Part shown: positions 50,203 to 58,551 of the stretch, piece after piece
Position numbering within the stretch: the stretch's first letter is position 1
Layout of the letters: each line of letters starts with the position of its first letter
Assembly (NCBI RefSeq): GCF_004365635.1
Contig: NZ_SOBH01000004.1
Span: 310,001-374,000, forward strand
DNA length: 64,000 bases
Direction of reading: 5' to 3'
DNA from: Litoreibacter halocynthiae
Lineage (GTDB): Bacteria; Pseudomonadota; Alphaproteobacteria; Rhodobacterales; Rhodobacteraceae
The notes under the pieces: generated by a model
Database searches by the model: none
What the model saw: the letters and a program-made list of their open reading frames with translations, nothing else
What the model was told of the DNA's origin: nothing
Position numbers and translations under genes: made by a program

Positions 50203-51446
50203 TGGACACCCTTCGATTTATTCGCAGCAACGCCCATTGGCTTAGCGCGGGACTGCTCCTCACATTCGCATCATCGTTTGGGCAAACTTTCTTCCTTTCG
50301 ATTTTCGCAGGCGAAATACGCGCCGAGTTCGGGCTGACACATGCGGCGTGGGGCGGCATCTATATGTTGGGCACGCTGTGCTCTGCCGCTGTGATGATCT
50401 GGGCTGGCGTCCTGACGGATTTGCTAAGGGTGCGTGTTCTAGGACCAGCAGTTCTTATTGTTCTGGCACTTGCCTGCGCTTCGATGGCCCTTGTTTCATC
50501 AATCCCAATGCTTGTCGCGCTCATCTTTATGCTGCGCTTGATGGGGCAAGGAATGTCCAGCCACGTGGCAAGCACGGCAATGGCGCGATGGTTTGTGGCT
50601 GCAAGGGGCCGGGCGCTCGCCGTTGCAAGCTTTGGGTTCTCGATCGGGGAGGCGTTACTGCCAATTATGTTCGTAGCCCTAATGGGATTGATCGGTTGGC
50701 GCAGCTCATGGCTTATCGCCTGTGGCGCGCTTGTCGTACTCGCACCTTTAGTTTTCTTGCTGCTAAAGCAAGAACGCACACCCCAATCGTCATCGTCTGA
50801 TGATCATGTAGCTGGGATGGGAGGGCATCACTGGACGCGGCTTGAAGTTTTGCGATCACCGCTGTTCTGGATGGTCGTGCCTGTATTGATTGGCCCGCCC
50901 GCCTTCGGGACTGCGTTCTTCTTCCTTCAAGTCCATTTGGCAGACGTAAAAGGGTGGACCCATCTCGAGCTTGTCCAACTCTTTCCCGTTTACACAGGCA
51001 TGTCGATCTGCGCGATGATCGCGTCAGGCTTTGCGATCGACAGATTTGGAACCGGCCGGATGATGTCAGTTTACACGCTGCCCTTGGCCGTCGGGTTTCT
51101 GGTATTCTCGCAAAGCACTTCGCTGGCCGGAGGCGCCCTTGGCATTGCGTTTTTCGCCATGACGTCCGGCATGCAGGCGACCCTTCCCGCAGCGTTCTGG
51201 GCCGAGTTTTTCGGGACACGGTATTTGGGAAGCATTAAGGCAATGGCCACCGCTATCATGGTGTTCGGATCTGCCATCGGGCCGGGATTAACCGGCCTGA
51301 TTATCGACTTCGGGATTGATTACACGCGGCAGATGGTTAGGGTCGCCCTATACATGATCGCGGCAACTGTATTCGCAATGACCGGCTTGAAAAAGGCGCG
51401 ATCTCTTTTACCGCGAGCGCCTGAGGTAGACGTAATAGGCACCTGA
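50202..51446 (+). CDS. MFS transporter, MCT/OFA-like
   Basis: The 414-aa protein starts with a GTG overlapping the hydrolase's TAG by one base. It has about 12 hydrophobic segments and ends near FGTRYLGSIKAMATAIMVFGSAIGP, close in style to the partial MFS protein at the left edge. Substrate is not identifiable. It converges with the Smr gene and overlaps it by 39 bases. Confidence 0.87.
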   Translation: MDTLRFIRSNAHWLSAGLLLTFASSFGQTFFLSIFAGEIRAEFGLTHAAWGGIYMLGTLCSAAVMIWAGVLTDLLRVRVLGPAVLIVLALACASMALVSSIPMLVALIFMLRLMGQGMSSHVASTAMARWFVAARGRALAVASFGFSIGEALLPIMFVALMGLIGWRSSWLIACGALVVLAPLVFLLLKQERTPQSSSSDDHVAGMGGHHWTRLEVLRSPLFWMVVPVLIGPPAFGTAFFFLQVHLADVKGWTHLELVQLFPVYTGMSICAMIASGFAIDRFGTGRMMSVYTLPLAVGFLVFSQSTSLAGGALGIAFFAMTSGMQATLPAAFWAEFFGTRYLGSIKAMATAIMVFGSAIGPGLTGLIIDFGIDYTRQMVRVALYMIAATVFAMTGLKKARSLLPRAPEVDVIGT

Positions 51447-52001
51447 ACCGCCATGCTTCAGGCTTGCTTGTGTCACCTGTAAAATATGGGGTTTCAGCGG
51501 GTATTGTTGGAACCAATTCGGAACCTGATGACGCAAAACGCCCAGCCGTGTGGGGATTGGCCCCCCGTCATCGCGGCTTTTTCCTTTGCCCGTGATTACC
51601 AGAACCAACCGTTTCCCCTGCGCATGAGCATCGAGAATAAACCGGTTAAGACGTGGGTGCGCCTGATCAAGGGTCATGCCATGCAAGTCCAGTCGCGCCT
51701 CGGGGCTTAGCTTTCCTTGCTTTAATCGCGTGAACGCTTTCTTGTCCATCGCCACTGGAGTTTTCGCCAAATGCTGGTCCAGACTTGGCGCCAGGTTATG
51801 TTTGGACGTCTTACTGGTTGCACGCTCTCCAAGCTTGAATGACTTGATTGGGCGTGGCGACACGGGATCGGCAACTTTGGTTTTCAATGGTCGGTTCGAG
51901 ATTTTAGACTTCGACCGCACCTGCATCGGAATTGCCGTCTCGGTGACACGCGCCCAAAGCTCTTGCTCCTCTGGGTTTAGCTTTCGTTTACCGCGTCGCA
52001 T
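51408..52001 (-). CDS. Smr-domain protein
   Basis: The 197-aa protein has a basic disordered N-half and a C-terminal Smr domain (about 102-195) with LDLHGMT and VITGKG motifs. Smr domains nick or cut DNA/RNA and in MutS2 act on ribosomes or branched DNA. Stand-alone Smr proteins in alphaproteobacteria have unclear roles. It is 4 nt after mltA in the same minus operon. Confidence 0.9.
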   Translation of the reverse strand: MRRGKRKLNPEEQELWARVTETAIPMQVRSKSKISNRPLKTKVADPVSPRPIKSFKLGERATSKTSKHNLAPSLDQHLAKTPVAMDKKAFTRLKQGKLSPEARLDLHGMTLDQAHPRLNRFILDAHAQGKRLVLVITGKGKSRDDGGPIPTRLGVLRHQVPNWFQQYPLKPHILQVTQASLKHGGSGAYYVYLRRSR

Positions 52002-52005
52002 CCGG

Positions 52006-53043
52006 TTAACCGCCGGGGGCCAGTGTGTAGGCAGTCTGGATCGGCATCAACGCAACCAACCTGCCGCGATCACGGATGCGGCCCGCAGCGCGGCCTGCCT
52101 GATCACCGGTGCCATAGTAAATATCCGCACGTTGCGCGCCTTTGATCGCAGAACCGGTATCCTGCGCAATCATCAAGCGTTGCAGCGGCTTTGCCCCGCC
52201 TTTCTCTATCCAAACAGGTCCGCCCAGAGTATTGAACTTCGGATCAACCGCGATGGAGCGCATCGGAGTGATCGAGCGGTTCATCGCACCAAGCGGGCCC
52301 TTGTCAGCAGGAACCTCGGATACTTCGCGGAAAAACACGTAGGACGGGTTGTGGCGCAAAAGCTCCGCCCCCTCAATCGGGTTTCGCTGAACCCAACGCC
52401 GAATGACCTGCGCCGAGACTTGGTGCGGCTCATAGGTGCCTCGGCGGATCAATTCCTGACCGATTGACCTGTATTCGTGACCATTCTTGCCACCATAACC
52501 CACACGCATCGCGCCGCCCTCGGCCAGCTTAACGCGACCCGACCCCTGAACTTGCAAGAAAAACTTTTCAACCGGATCGTCGATCCAGACCAGTTCCAGC
52601 CCCCGACCTTCCAGCAGGTTTTGCTCTTCAATCTCACGGCGCGAGAACCATGTGCTTCCGTTTTGAACTTCTGGAGGCTTGCTGTGGAGCGGGTATTGAT
52701 ATGGTCCACCGCGCCTTCGGGAACCGTGTAACTCTGGTTCAAAATATCCAGTAAACAGGGCTTGGTCTTCTCCGTTGATCAAAACGGGGCGGAAGAACAA
52801 CTCAAAGAATGTGCGCGCTGATGGCTGGCTTGTCGCTAAGGCGCACAGGGTCGCCCACTCCGTATCTTTTATGTCGGCACAGGTTTCTTGAAACACAGCA
52901 AGGGCTGCGGAATGGTCATCGTCCTCCCAGCCGTCCAAATCCTCGAATTTGAGGATTTCATAGGTGGGCGCGGCGTCAGCTGAGTTGAGAGTCATGGTCG
53001 CCCCCAACGCAAATATTGCCGCTGCCCACCGGACATGCCTCAT
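52006..53043 (-). CDS. mltA: murein transglycosylase A
   Basis: MltA cleaves peptidoglycan glycan chains to 1,6-anhydromuropeptides. The 345-aa protein has a signal peptide (about 1-24) and the MltA and 3D domains, with DTGSAIKGAQRADIYYGTG carrying the catalytic aspartate. It overlaps the upstream Tim44-like gene by four bases. Confidence 0.93.
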   Translation of the reverse strand: MRHVRWAAAIFALGATMTLNSADAAPTYEILKFEDLDGWEDDDHSAALAVFQETCADIKDTEWATLCALATSQPSARTFFELFFRPVLINGEDQALFTGYFEPELHGSRRRGGPYQYPLHSKPPEVQNGSTWFSRREIEEQNLLEGRGLELVWIDDPVEKFFLQVQGSGRVKLAEGGAMRVGYGGKNGHEYRSIGQELIRRGTYEPHQVSAQVIRRWVQRNPIEGAELLRHNPSYVFFREVSEVPADKGPLGAMNRSITPMRSIAVDPKFNTLGGPVWIEKGGAKPLQRLMIAQDTGSAIKGAQRADIYYGTGDQAGRAAGRIRDRGRLVALMPIQTAYTLAPGG

Positions 53044-53696
53044 TCCCCGGTTGCGACCAATTGCCAGTTGGGATCGTCACTGCCCATGATGCGCGCAAAG
53101 GTCCAGACATCCTTGACCCGCTTAATCGCATTCGGGTCACCTTCGACAATGTCGCCGGCAGAGTCGCGGACAACAGAGGTAAGCTCACCCACAAATCTGA
53201 CCTTCAACTCACCTTCTTTGGTGTCTTTGTCGTATTCTGCGTCAAGCAGCGTCAATTCGCGGACACCAACAAAGTTTGCTTGAACCAAAAGACCTTCTTT
53301 TTGACGTTGCTCGATCACTTCTTCAAATGCCTCAAGAACATCGCCCGATAGGAACGGGGCAATATCGTCGATCTCGCCCAACTCGAAAGCCATCAGGATC
53401 ATCTCGTAAGCACCACGTGCGCCGCCAAGAAAGTCACTTACGCCAAAGGACGGATCAACGCGTTTCATTTCCGCAAGTGCCTTCGCGGCGTCGCTGTCTT
53501 CGTCAACGTGATCAGTAATATCACGATCCACGCCACCGTCGATAACCTCGAACTTCTGACGGGCTTTTTGTGCAGGGCCATTCGCGGGGGGTACCGGCAG
53601 CGGAGGTTTTTCAAAACCTTCACGTGTGCCGAGCACCGATTTCAACTTGAGAATGAGAAAGACGGCGATGCCCGCCAAGACAAGAAGTTCGATCAT
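53040..53696 (-). CDS. Tim44/TimA-like domain protein
   Basis: The 218-aa protein has one N-terminal membrane helix (IELLVLAGIAVFLILKL) and a Tim44-like C-terminal domain (about 75-218), with FLGGARGAYEMILMAFE and WTFARIMGSDDPNWQLVATGE. The family is related to mitochondrial Tim44 and in bacteria seems membrane-associated near the cell envelope or translocation. It is the first gene of the minus operon timA-mltA-smr. Confidence 0.88.
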   Translation of the reverse strand: MIELLVLAGIAVFLILKLKSVLGTREGFEKPPLPVPPANGPAQKARQKFEVIDGGVDRDITDHVDEDSDAAKALAEMKRVDPSFGVSDFLGGARGAYEMILMAFELGEIDDIAPFLSGDVLEAFEEVIEQRQKEGLLVQANFVGVRELTLLDAEYDKDTKEGELKVRFVGELTSVVRDSAGDIVEGDPNAIKRVKDVWTFARIMGSDDPNWQLVATGE

Positions 53697-53730
53697 AGTG
53701 TGCTCTTCAACGCCTCTGTGTGCCGGAAAG

Positions 53731-53760
53731 TTGGCAAATTGGAACTCAGCCTCTTATGTA
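53731..53760 (+). promoter_or_regulatory. possible promoter for fxsA
   Basis: TTGGCA and TATGTA are 18 bp apart on the plus strand in the 118-bp gap between the divergent Tim44-like and fxsA genes. The match is plausible but unverified. Confidence 0.3.
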
Positions 53761-53814
53761 GGTGCTAGGGGGACACAAGTCCACCAAACGCTCTACTAGG
53801 AATAGGCTTTTGCC

Positions 53815-54303
53815 ATGTGGCTATTTTTGCTCTTTGTGACGATCCCGATTGTGGAGATCGCATTGTTTATCCAGGTCGGTGGGTGGCTTGGCCTGTGGCC
53901 GACATTGGCAATCGTAATTCTGACGGCGATTCTGGGGACGTTTCTTGTGCGTGCGCAGGGACTTATGGCCATGTCGCAAATTCGGTCCAACTTGCAGGAA
54001 TTTCAGGATCCAACTGAGTCTCTAGCTCATGGCGCCATGATTCTAGCGTCTGGGTTGCTGCTGCTGACGCCCGGGTTCTTCACCGATGCTGTCGGCTTTG
54101 CATTGCTGATTCCTCCTCTTCGTTTGGCATTGTTCAACTGGATCAGGAGCAAAGTGAAAGTGCAAAGTTTCGTTCAAACAGATTATCGCCGCGAGCAAAG
54201 GCCGCGGCCCGACAGTGATGTGATTGATGGCGATTTTTCCGAATTGGACGACGATACCCCCCGCCCGACGCATCAACCACCTTCAGGCTGGACACGGCAT
54301 TGA
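53815..54303 (+). CDS. fxsA: membrane protein FxsA
   Basis: The 162-aa protein has an N-terminal four-helix FxsA region (1-110; LFLLFVTIPIVEIALFIQVG, LGTFLVRAQGL) and a charged C-terminal tail. FxsA was named for suppressing phage T7 F exclusion in E. coli; its normal role is unknown. ATG 53815 is the natural start. Confidence 0.9.
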   Translation: MWLFLLFVTIPIVEIALFIQVGGWLGLWPTLAIVILTAILGTFLVRAQGLMAMSQIRSNLQEFQDPTESLAHGAMILASGLLLLTPGFFTDAVGFALLIPPLRLALFNWIRSKVKVQSFVQTDYRREQRPRPDSDVIDGDFSELDDDTPRPTHQPPSGWTRH

Positions 54304-54372
54304 GTTGAGGCGAACGTGACGACCTGTTAAGCACATCGCAGCTTTATTTCTCGCTTTAAGGAGACGCCTCAG

Positions 54373-54873
54373 ATGGCCGAAGAAAACGGCGCGGCACCTG
54401 CCGCCCCAACACCACCCCGCATGCAAGTTCTGGCTCAGTTCATTAAGGATATGTCCTTTGAGAATATCGCCGCCCAAAAGGGTCTGGGCGAGGGTGATCA
54501 GACGCCGGACATTCAGGTTCAGGTAAATCTCGACGCGAAAAAACGTGGCGACGAGAACCAGTTTGAAGTGTCCACCAAGCTGGAAGTCACCGCCAAAACA
54601 ACTGGCGAAGGCAAGCCGATCTTCCTGATGGAACTGGAGTATACAGGCATCTTCCACGTTGAAAACGTGCCGGAAGACCAGTTGCACCCATATCTGATGA
54701 TCGAGTGCCCGCGCATGTTGTTCCCGTTCCTGCGTCGTATCGTATCCGACGTGACTCGTGACGGCGGCTTCCCGCCATTGAACTTGGAAACGATCGACTT
54801 CCTTGCGCTGTATCGCAACGAGCTGGCACGCCGTGCGCAGGCCGAAGCCGCAGCAAAAACCGCAGACGCTTAA
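54373..54873 (+). CDS. secB: protein-export chaperone SecB
   Basis: SecB keeps preproteins unfolded and hands them to SecA's zinc tail. The 166-aa protein contains the IYVKDLSFE-like FIKDMSFENI, EVTAKTTGEGKPIFLMELEYTGIF and GGFPPLNLETIDF motifs. The ATG has AAGGAG at good spacing. Its TAA overlaps dnaQ's TAA in a TTAA palindrome. Confidence 0.95.
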   Translation: MAEENGAAPAAPTPPRMQVLAQFIKDMSFENIAAQKGLGEGDQTPDIQVQVNLDAKKRGDENQFEVSTKLEVTAKTTGEGKPIFLMELEYTGIFHVENVPEDQLHPYLMIECPRMLFPFLRRIVSDVTRDGGFPPLNLETIDFLALYRNELARRAQAEAAAKTADA

Positions 54874-54880
54874 GTCTGCG
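54861..54880. repeat. inverted repeat spanning the secB and dnaQ stop codons
   Basis: CGCAGAC (54861-54867) and GTCTGCG (54874-54880) are exact complements around GCTTAA, which contains both stop codons. It could act as a bidirectional transcriptional pause or terminator, but has no T-run. Confidence 0.5.
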
Positions 54881-55562
54881 ACTTCCACAAAGCAGCGTCG
54901 CCCAGTTTGTCTACGAAGACTTGGTGGGCGGCGCGCTCTTCCTCGGTAATCCGAGGCGCTAGCGGCTCCGGCCTTGGCATAGGACGCCATGCCTCTGAAG
55001 CCGAACCTTGGCTGGTTGATCCGCTTGAAGCAGACAGCACCAAATCGGGCTGGCGGCCACCAATCAACTCCAGATACACCTCCGCCAGAATCTCGCTATC
55101 AAGAAGCGCCCCGTGCTTTTCGCGCGCAGAGTTGTCGATACCAAAGCGGCGGCACAGTGCATCCAGCGACGCAGGCGACCCCGGGAACTTCTTTCGTGCA
55201 ATCGCCAAGGTATCCAGCGCCTGATTGTTGGGCAGTAGCGCGAACCCGCCCCACCCAAGCTCCGCATTCAGAAACTTCATGTCGAAAGCTGCGTTATGAA
55301 TAACCAGCGTAGCGTCGCCGACAAAATCCAGAAACGCCTGACCGACCTTTTTAAACACTGGTTTGTCGCGAAGGAATTCATCGCCAAGCCCGTGAACTTC
55401 AAACGCCCCTTGGGGCATGGCGCGCTCAGGGTTGATATACTGGTGATACACCTTGCCAGTTGGCATGTGATTGAAAAGCTCAACCGCGCCGATCTCGACG
55501 ATGCGATCACCTTCTCCCGGTTCAAAGCCGGTGGTCTCGGTATCTAGTACAATTTCACGCAT
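54870..55562 (-). CDS. dnaQ: DNA polymerase III epsilon subunit
   Basis: DnaQ is the 3'-5' proofreading exonuclease of the replicative polymerase. The 230-aa protein has Exo I LDTETTG (D7, E9), Exo II HNAAFDMKFL and Exo III HGALLDSEIL. A C-terminal region of about 50 residues probably binds the alpha subunit. It overlaps coaE by 8 bases. Confidence 0.95.
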   Translation of the reverse strand: MREIVLDTETTGFEPGEGDRIVEIGAVELFNHMPTGKVYHQYINPERAMPQGAFEVHGLGDEFLRDKPVFKKVGQAFLDFVGDATLVIHNAAFDMKFLNAELGWGGFALLPNNQALDTLAIARKKFPGSPASLDALCRRFGIDNSAREKHGALLDSEILAEVYLELIGGRQPDLVLSASSGSTSQGSASEAWRPMPRPEPLAPRITEEERAAHQVFVDKLGDAALWKSQT

Positions 55563-56154
55563 GTCTGGTCCTCAAATCCTCGACCAAAGATGTCACGTCA
55601 GCCTTCGTGCCTTCAAGGGTCAGGGTTTCTATAATGTAGTCTGCACGGGCGCGTTTTTGCGCGTCCGGGAGCTGCTTGGCGAGGATCGCCTCAAACATCT
55701 CCGGCGACATGGTTCCCCGCTCAAGTACCCGTTCCCGCTGCACATGAGTTGGTGCTGAAACGACCAGAATCGCATCAACCTGATCCTGTGCACCGGTTTC
55801 AAACAGAAGCGGAATGTCTAGGACAACAAGCTTGTCGTTGGCATGACTTGAAAGAAACTTCTCTCGATGAGCACGCACTAGTGGGTGAATTACATTTTCG
55901 ATTTTTGTCAGAACAGACGGGTCTGTGGCGATGGCGTGCTTCATTGCCTGACGGTCAGCCGCACCATCTACAACGAAGTTCGAGTTTAGCGCGTTCAACG
56001 CTTCAACTGCACCGCCGCCTTTCGAGTAAAGTTCAGCCACTGCCTGATCTGCGTCCCAGACGGGCACACCAAGATCGCGGAACATTTGGGCCGTCGTCGA
56101 CTTTCCCATTCCGATGGAGCCGGTCAGGCCCAAAATGAAACGCTTGTTGGTCAT
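55555..56154 (-). CDS. coaE: dephospho-CoA kinase
   Basis: CoaE phosphorylates dephospho-CoA, the last step of coenzyme A synthesis. The 199-aa protein has P-loop TGSIGMGKST (11-20), DADQAVAELY and LDIPLLFETG. It is within the maf-aroE-coaE-dnaQ operon, with overlaps on both sides. Confidence 0.95.
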   Translation of the reverse strand: MTNKRFILGLTGSIGMGKSTTAQMFRDLGVPVWDADQAVAELYSKGGGAVEALNALNSNFVVDGAADRQAMKHAIATDPSVLTKIENVIHPLVRAHREKFLSSHANDKLVVLDIPLLFETGAQDQVDAILVVSAPTHVQRERVLERGTMSPEMFEAILAKQLPDAQKRARADYIIETLTLEGTKADVTSLVEDLRTRHA

Positions 56155-56984
56155 CCCAAAACAGCGCGACGCAGGTCTTCATCCACTTCAGGCGCCCGGC
56201 CAAACCATCTCTCGAACCCAGGTACGGCTTGGTGAAGCAGCATTCCAAGTCCGTCCACAGTGAAGCATCCACGTTCTTGGGCGCGTGCTAGGAATGGGGT
56301 GATCAGCGGGTTGTACACGATGTCGGTCACCAGCGTTTTTGGCGTTAGCGCATCCAAATTGAATTTCAACTCCTCTTTACCAACCATACCCAAAGCGGTC
56401 GTGTTGATAAGAGTGGTCGCGTCTTCAAGGTGGCTTGCGGCTTGTGTCCAATCCACGACTTTGATTTTTCCGCCAAAATGCGCCTTCAACGCGTCTGCCC
56501 TGGCTCGGGTACGGTTGGTCAGGATAATTTCCGGTACTTTTTCATGCAAAAGCGCGGCAACGATGGCCCGCGAAGCGCCACCCGCGCCAAGAACCAAGGC
56601 AGGACCCGCTTTGGGATCCCATCCCGGTGCTTCCTGTTTCAAATTCGAGATGAACCCGATGCCGTCGGTATTGTCCGCATGAAGCTTTCCATCGCTTTGG
56701 AATGTAAGCGTATTCGCCGCACCAATCAGCGCGGCTCTGTCAGAGATGACATCCGCAATATCCAGAACGCTTTCCTTGTGAGGCAGCGTGATATTCACGC
56801 CACGGAACCCCATTTTCGGCAGGTTGTTCAATACATGGGACAAATTCACGCTGGAAACATCCATCGGAATGTAGTGACCGTTGATACCATATCGTTTCAG
56901 CCAGTGCCCGTGCAGCGCCGGTGACTTGCTTTGCGTTATCGGTTGGCCAATTACTCCCGCGAGGAGGATTGTCTCTTTGGTCAT
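56151..56984 (-). CDS. aroE: shikimate dehydrogenase
   Basis: AroE reduces 3-dehydroshikimate with NADPH in aromatic amino acid synthesis. The 277-aa protein has K70 in NITLPHK, the substrate DNTDGIG segment and NADPH loop [10 protein letters not shown]. The ATG overlaps the maf stop by four bases. Confidence 0.95.
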   Translation of the reverse strand: MTKETILLAGVIGQPITQSKSPALHGHWLKRYGINGHYIPMDVSSVNLSHVLNNLPKMGFRGVNITLPHKESVLDIADVISDRAALIGAANTLTFQSDGKLHADNTDGIGFISNLKQEAPGWDPKAGPALVLGAGGASRAIVAALLHEKVPEIILTNRTRARADALKAHFGGKIKVVDWTQAASHLEDATTLINTTALGMVGKEELKFNLDALTPKTLVTDIVYNPLITPFLARAQERGCFTVDGLGMLLHQAVPGFERWFGRAPEVDEDLRRAVLG

Positions 56985-57580
56985 CCGTCAATTGCTCCCG
57001 ACATGGTAAGATAGCCTAGTACTTCTAATAGCGGCAGACCGAGCACTGTGAAATAGTCGCCATCCACACGGGCGAAAAGCCGCGCGCCCTCGGCTTCCAG
57101 TTGATACCCGCCAACGCAGTGGCGGATTTCCTCCCAATTTCGTTCAACGTAGCCCTCGATATAGGCGGGGTTGAGCGTGCGCATGGTTAAACGGACCTGA
57201 CCCACAGTTCGCCAGACAGGCTTGGCATCTTGATAGATGACGGCTGCTGATAGCAACTTGTGTTGTTTGCCCGACATTTGCTTGAGTTGAGCGATTGCGT
57301 CGTCCGGAGACTTTGGCTTCGAAAAGACTTTGCGTTCAAACTCGAGAACCTGATCGCTGCCAATGACGATTGCTTCCGGGTGCTGATCGGCAACGCGGCG
57401 CGCCTTGAACTCGGCCAAAGTATCAGCGACATCGCGGGCCGTTGCGTCCTCGGCAAGAAGCGAGACTTTAATACTATCTTCATCAATCCGCGCAACTTTG
57501 GATGTGAAAGACAGCCCTGCCTGACGCAGCATTGTCTGTCGCGTTTCGGAGCCGGATGCGAGGATAATTAGTCGGTTCAT
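56981..57580 (-). CDS. maf: Maf family nucleotide pyrophosphatase
   Basis: Maf proteins hydrolyse noncanonical or pyrimidine nucleoside triphosphates. The 199-aa protein has the [13 protein letters not shown]-terminus, [11 protein letters not shown] and [10 protein letters not shown]. It is the first gene of the minus operon. Its start codon is touched by the first DnaA-box-like 9-mer, so its promoter lies within the putative origin. Confidence 0.93.
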   Translation of the reverse strand: MNRLIILASGSETRQTMLRQAGLSFTSKVARIDEDSIKVSLLAEDATARDVADTLAEFKARRVADQHPEAIVIGSDQVLEFERKVFSKPKSPDDAIAQLKQMSGKQHKLLSAAVIYQDAKPVWRTVGQVRLTMRTLNPAYIEGYVERNWEEIRHCVGGYQLEAEGARLFARVDGDYFTVLGLPLLEVLGYLTMSGAIDG

Positions 57581-57974
57581 GTGGATAACTCTGAGGGAAA
57601 CCTCAGGGATACTTATTGCGTTAAGGAGGTCTTATCCACCGCGTTTGCGCAGATCGGTCATTCCACCCACACAGTTCGTTTTTTGGACCTACTCTTATCC
57701 TTTGTGGAGTATGCTATACACGGGTGTGTGCAAGGGACCTCAATGCAATTCCATTCACTATTTACCCACAGATTCTCCACCAGATAGAATTATCCTAACT
57801 TATTGTGATTTATAAGTTTTTATTGGTTCAGAGTTTTCTGTTAAGAACTCTTCTCTGTCAATCGACAATCCGTGGACAAGTATTTGATCCACACTATCCA
57901 CTGTACCTACTAACAACATCATCTTTTCTTTCTTTTTTATTTATTTAAGAAGGAAAGCCGAGAGCGAGGCGCAC
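57581..57974. other. candidate chromosomal replication origin (oriC)
   Basis: This is the only gap longer than 300 bases. It carries DnaA-box-like 9-mers (consensus TTATCCACA): an exact one on the minus strand at 57580-57588, 8/9 matches at 57632-57640, 57762-57770 and 57885-57893, and weaker 7/9 matches at 57703-57711, 57871-57879 and 57894-57902. From about 57771 to 57957 it becomes very AT-rich. Flanking operons diverge from it. A hairpin at 57591-57606 (CTGAGG-GAAA-CCTCAG) and a TTAA-N7-TTAT CtrA-like site at 57621-57635, overlapping a DnaA box, are also visible. A 12/13 match to an IHF site (57877-57889) is present. Confidence 0.72.
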
Positions 57975-58427
57975 ATGACAGATTTTCTGGCAGAGATTTA
58001 CCCATGGACCAAAAGTCTGCACGTGATGTCTGTGATCGCCTGGATGGCAGGGCTGTTCTATCTGCCACGATTGTTCGTTCATCACACAGAGAAAGTTGAA
58101 GTTGGATCCGAGACTGACAAGTTGTTTCAAATGATGGAGCGGAAGCTGCTCAAGCTTATCATGAATCCAGCGATGACCAGCACTTGGATTTTCGGGCTGG
58201 CCTTGGTTTTCACACCGGGCATCGTGGATTGGTCTGAGGGTTGGCCTTGGATCAAAGCTGGTGGCGTGCTGGGAATGACTTGGTTTCACGGCTGGTTGGA
58301 TCAACGTCACAAAGAATTCAGGGATGGCCAGAATACGCGATCAGGCCGGACCTACCGGATGATGAACGAGCTGCCGACTGTTTTTATGATCATTATTGTT
58401 ATCATGGTGATCGCACGTCCGGTTTGA
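57975..58427 (+). CDS. hemJ: protoporphyrinogen oxidase HemJ
   Basis: HemJ oxidises protoporphyrinogen IX to protoporphyrin IX, the step before ferrochelatase (hemH at 26.8 kb). The 150-aa protein has four or five membrane segments and the SLHVMSVIAWMAGLFYLPRLFVHH start, whose histidines bind heme. GAGGCGCAC precedes the ATG. In many alphaproteobacteria hemE lies beside the origin, but here hemJ does and hemE is not in this window. Confidence 0.92.
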   Translation: MTDFLAEIYPWTKSLHVMSVIAWMAGLFYLPRLFVHHTEKVEVGSETDKLFQMMERKLLKLIMNPAMTSTWIFGLALVFTPGIVDWSEGWPWIKAGGVLGMTWFHGWLDQRHKEFRDGQNTRSGRTYRMMNELPTVFMIIIVIMVIARPV

Positions 58428-58472
58428 CGCGCATTGACTCACGCAGTCATGGTTGCTACCCAGCACCCCTAG

Positions 58473-58486
58473 CAGCCGTCCGGCTG
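58473..58486 (+). other. small hairpin in the rho leader
   Basis: CAGCCG (58473-58478) and CGGCTG (58481-58486) pair around a 2-nt loop in the 124-bp gap upstream of rho. It has no T-run and might take part in known autogenous attenuation of rho or only terminate hemJ; neither is shown. Confidence 0.35.
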
Positions 58487-58551
58487 TGATGACTCCCGAA
58501 CTTATACATTTACGACTTGGCTTAACTGCCACCTGAATTGGGTGATCCCTT

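Noticed and set aside
57975-58427. HemJ as a CopD copper-resistance protein
   Set aside because: The length and conserved SLHVMSVIAWMAGLFYLPRLFV stretch match HemJ; CopD-like names are a historical label for this fold.
58473-58486. The hairpin before rho as an intrinsic terminator
   Set aside because: A 2-nt loop is too tight and there is no T-run; it is left only as a small structure in the leader.
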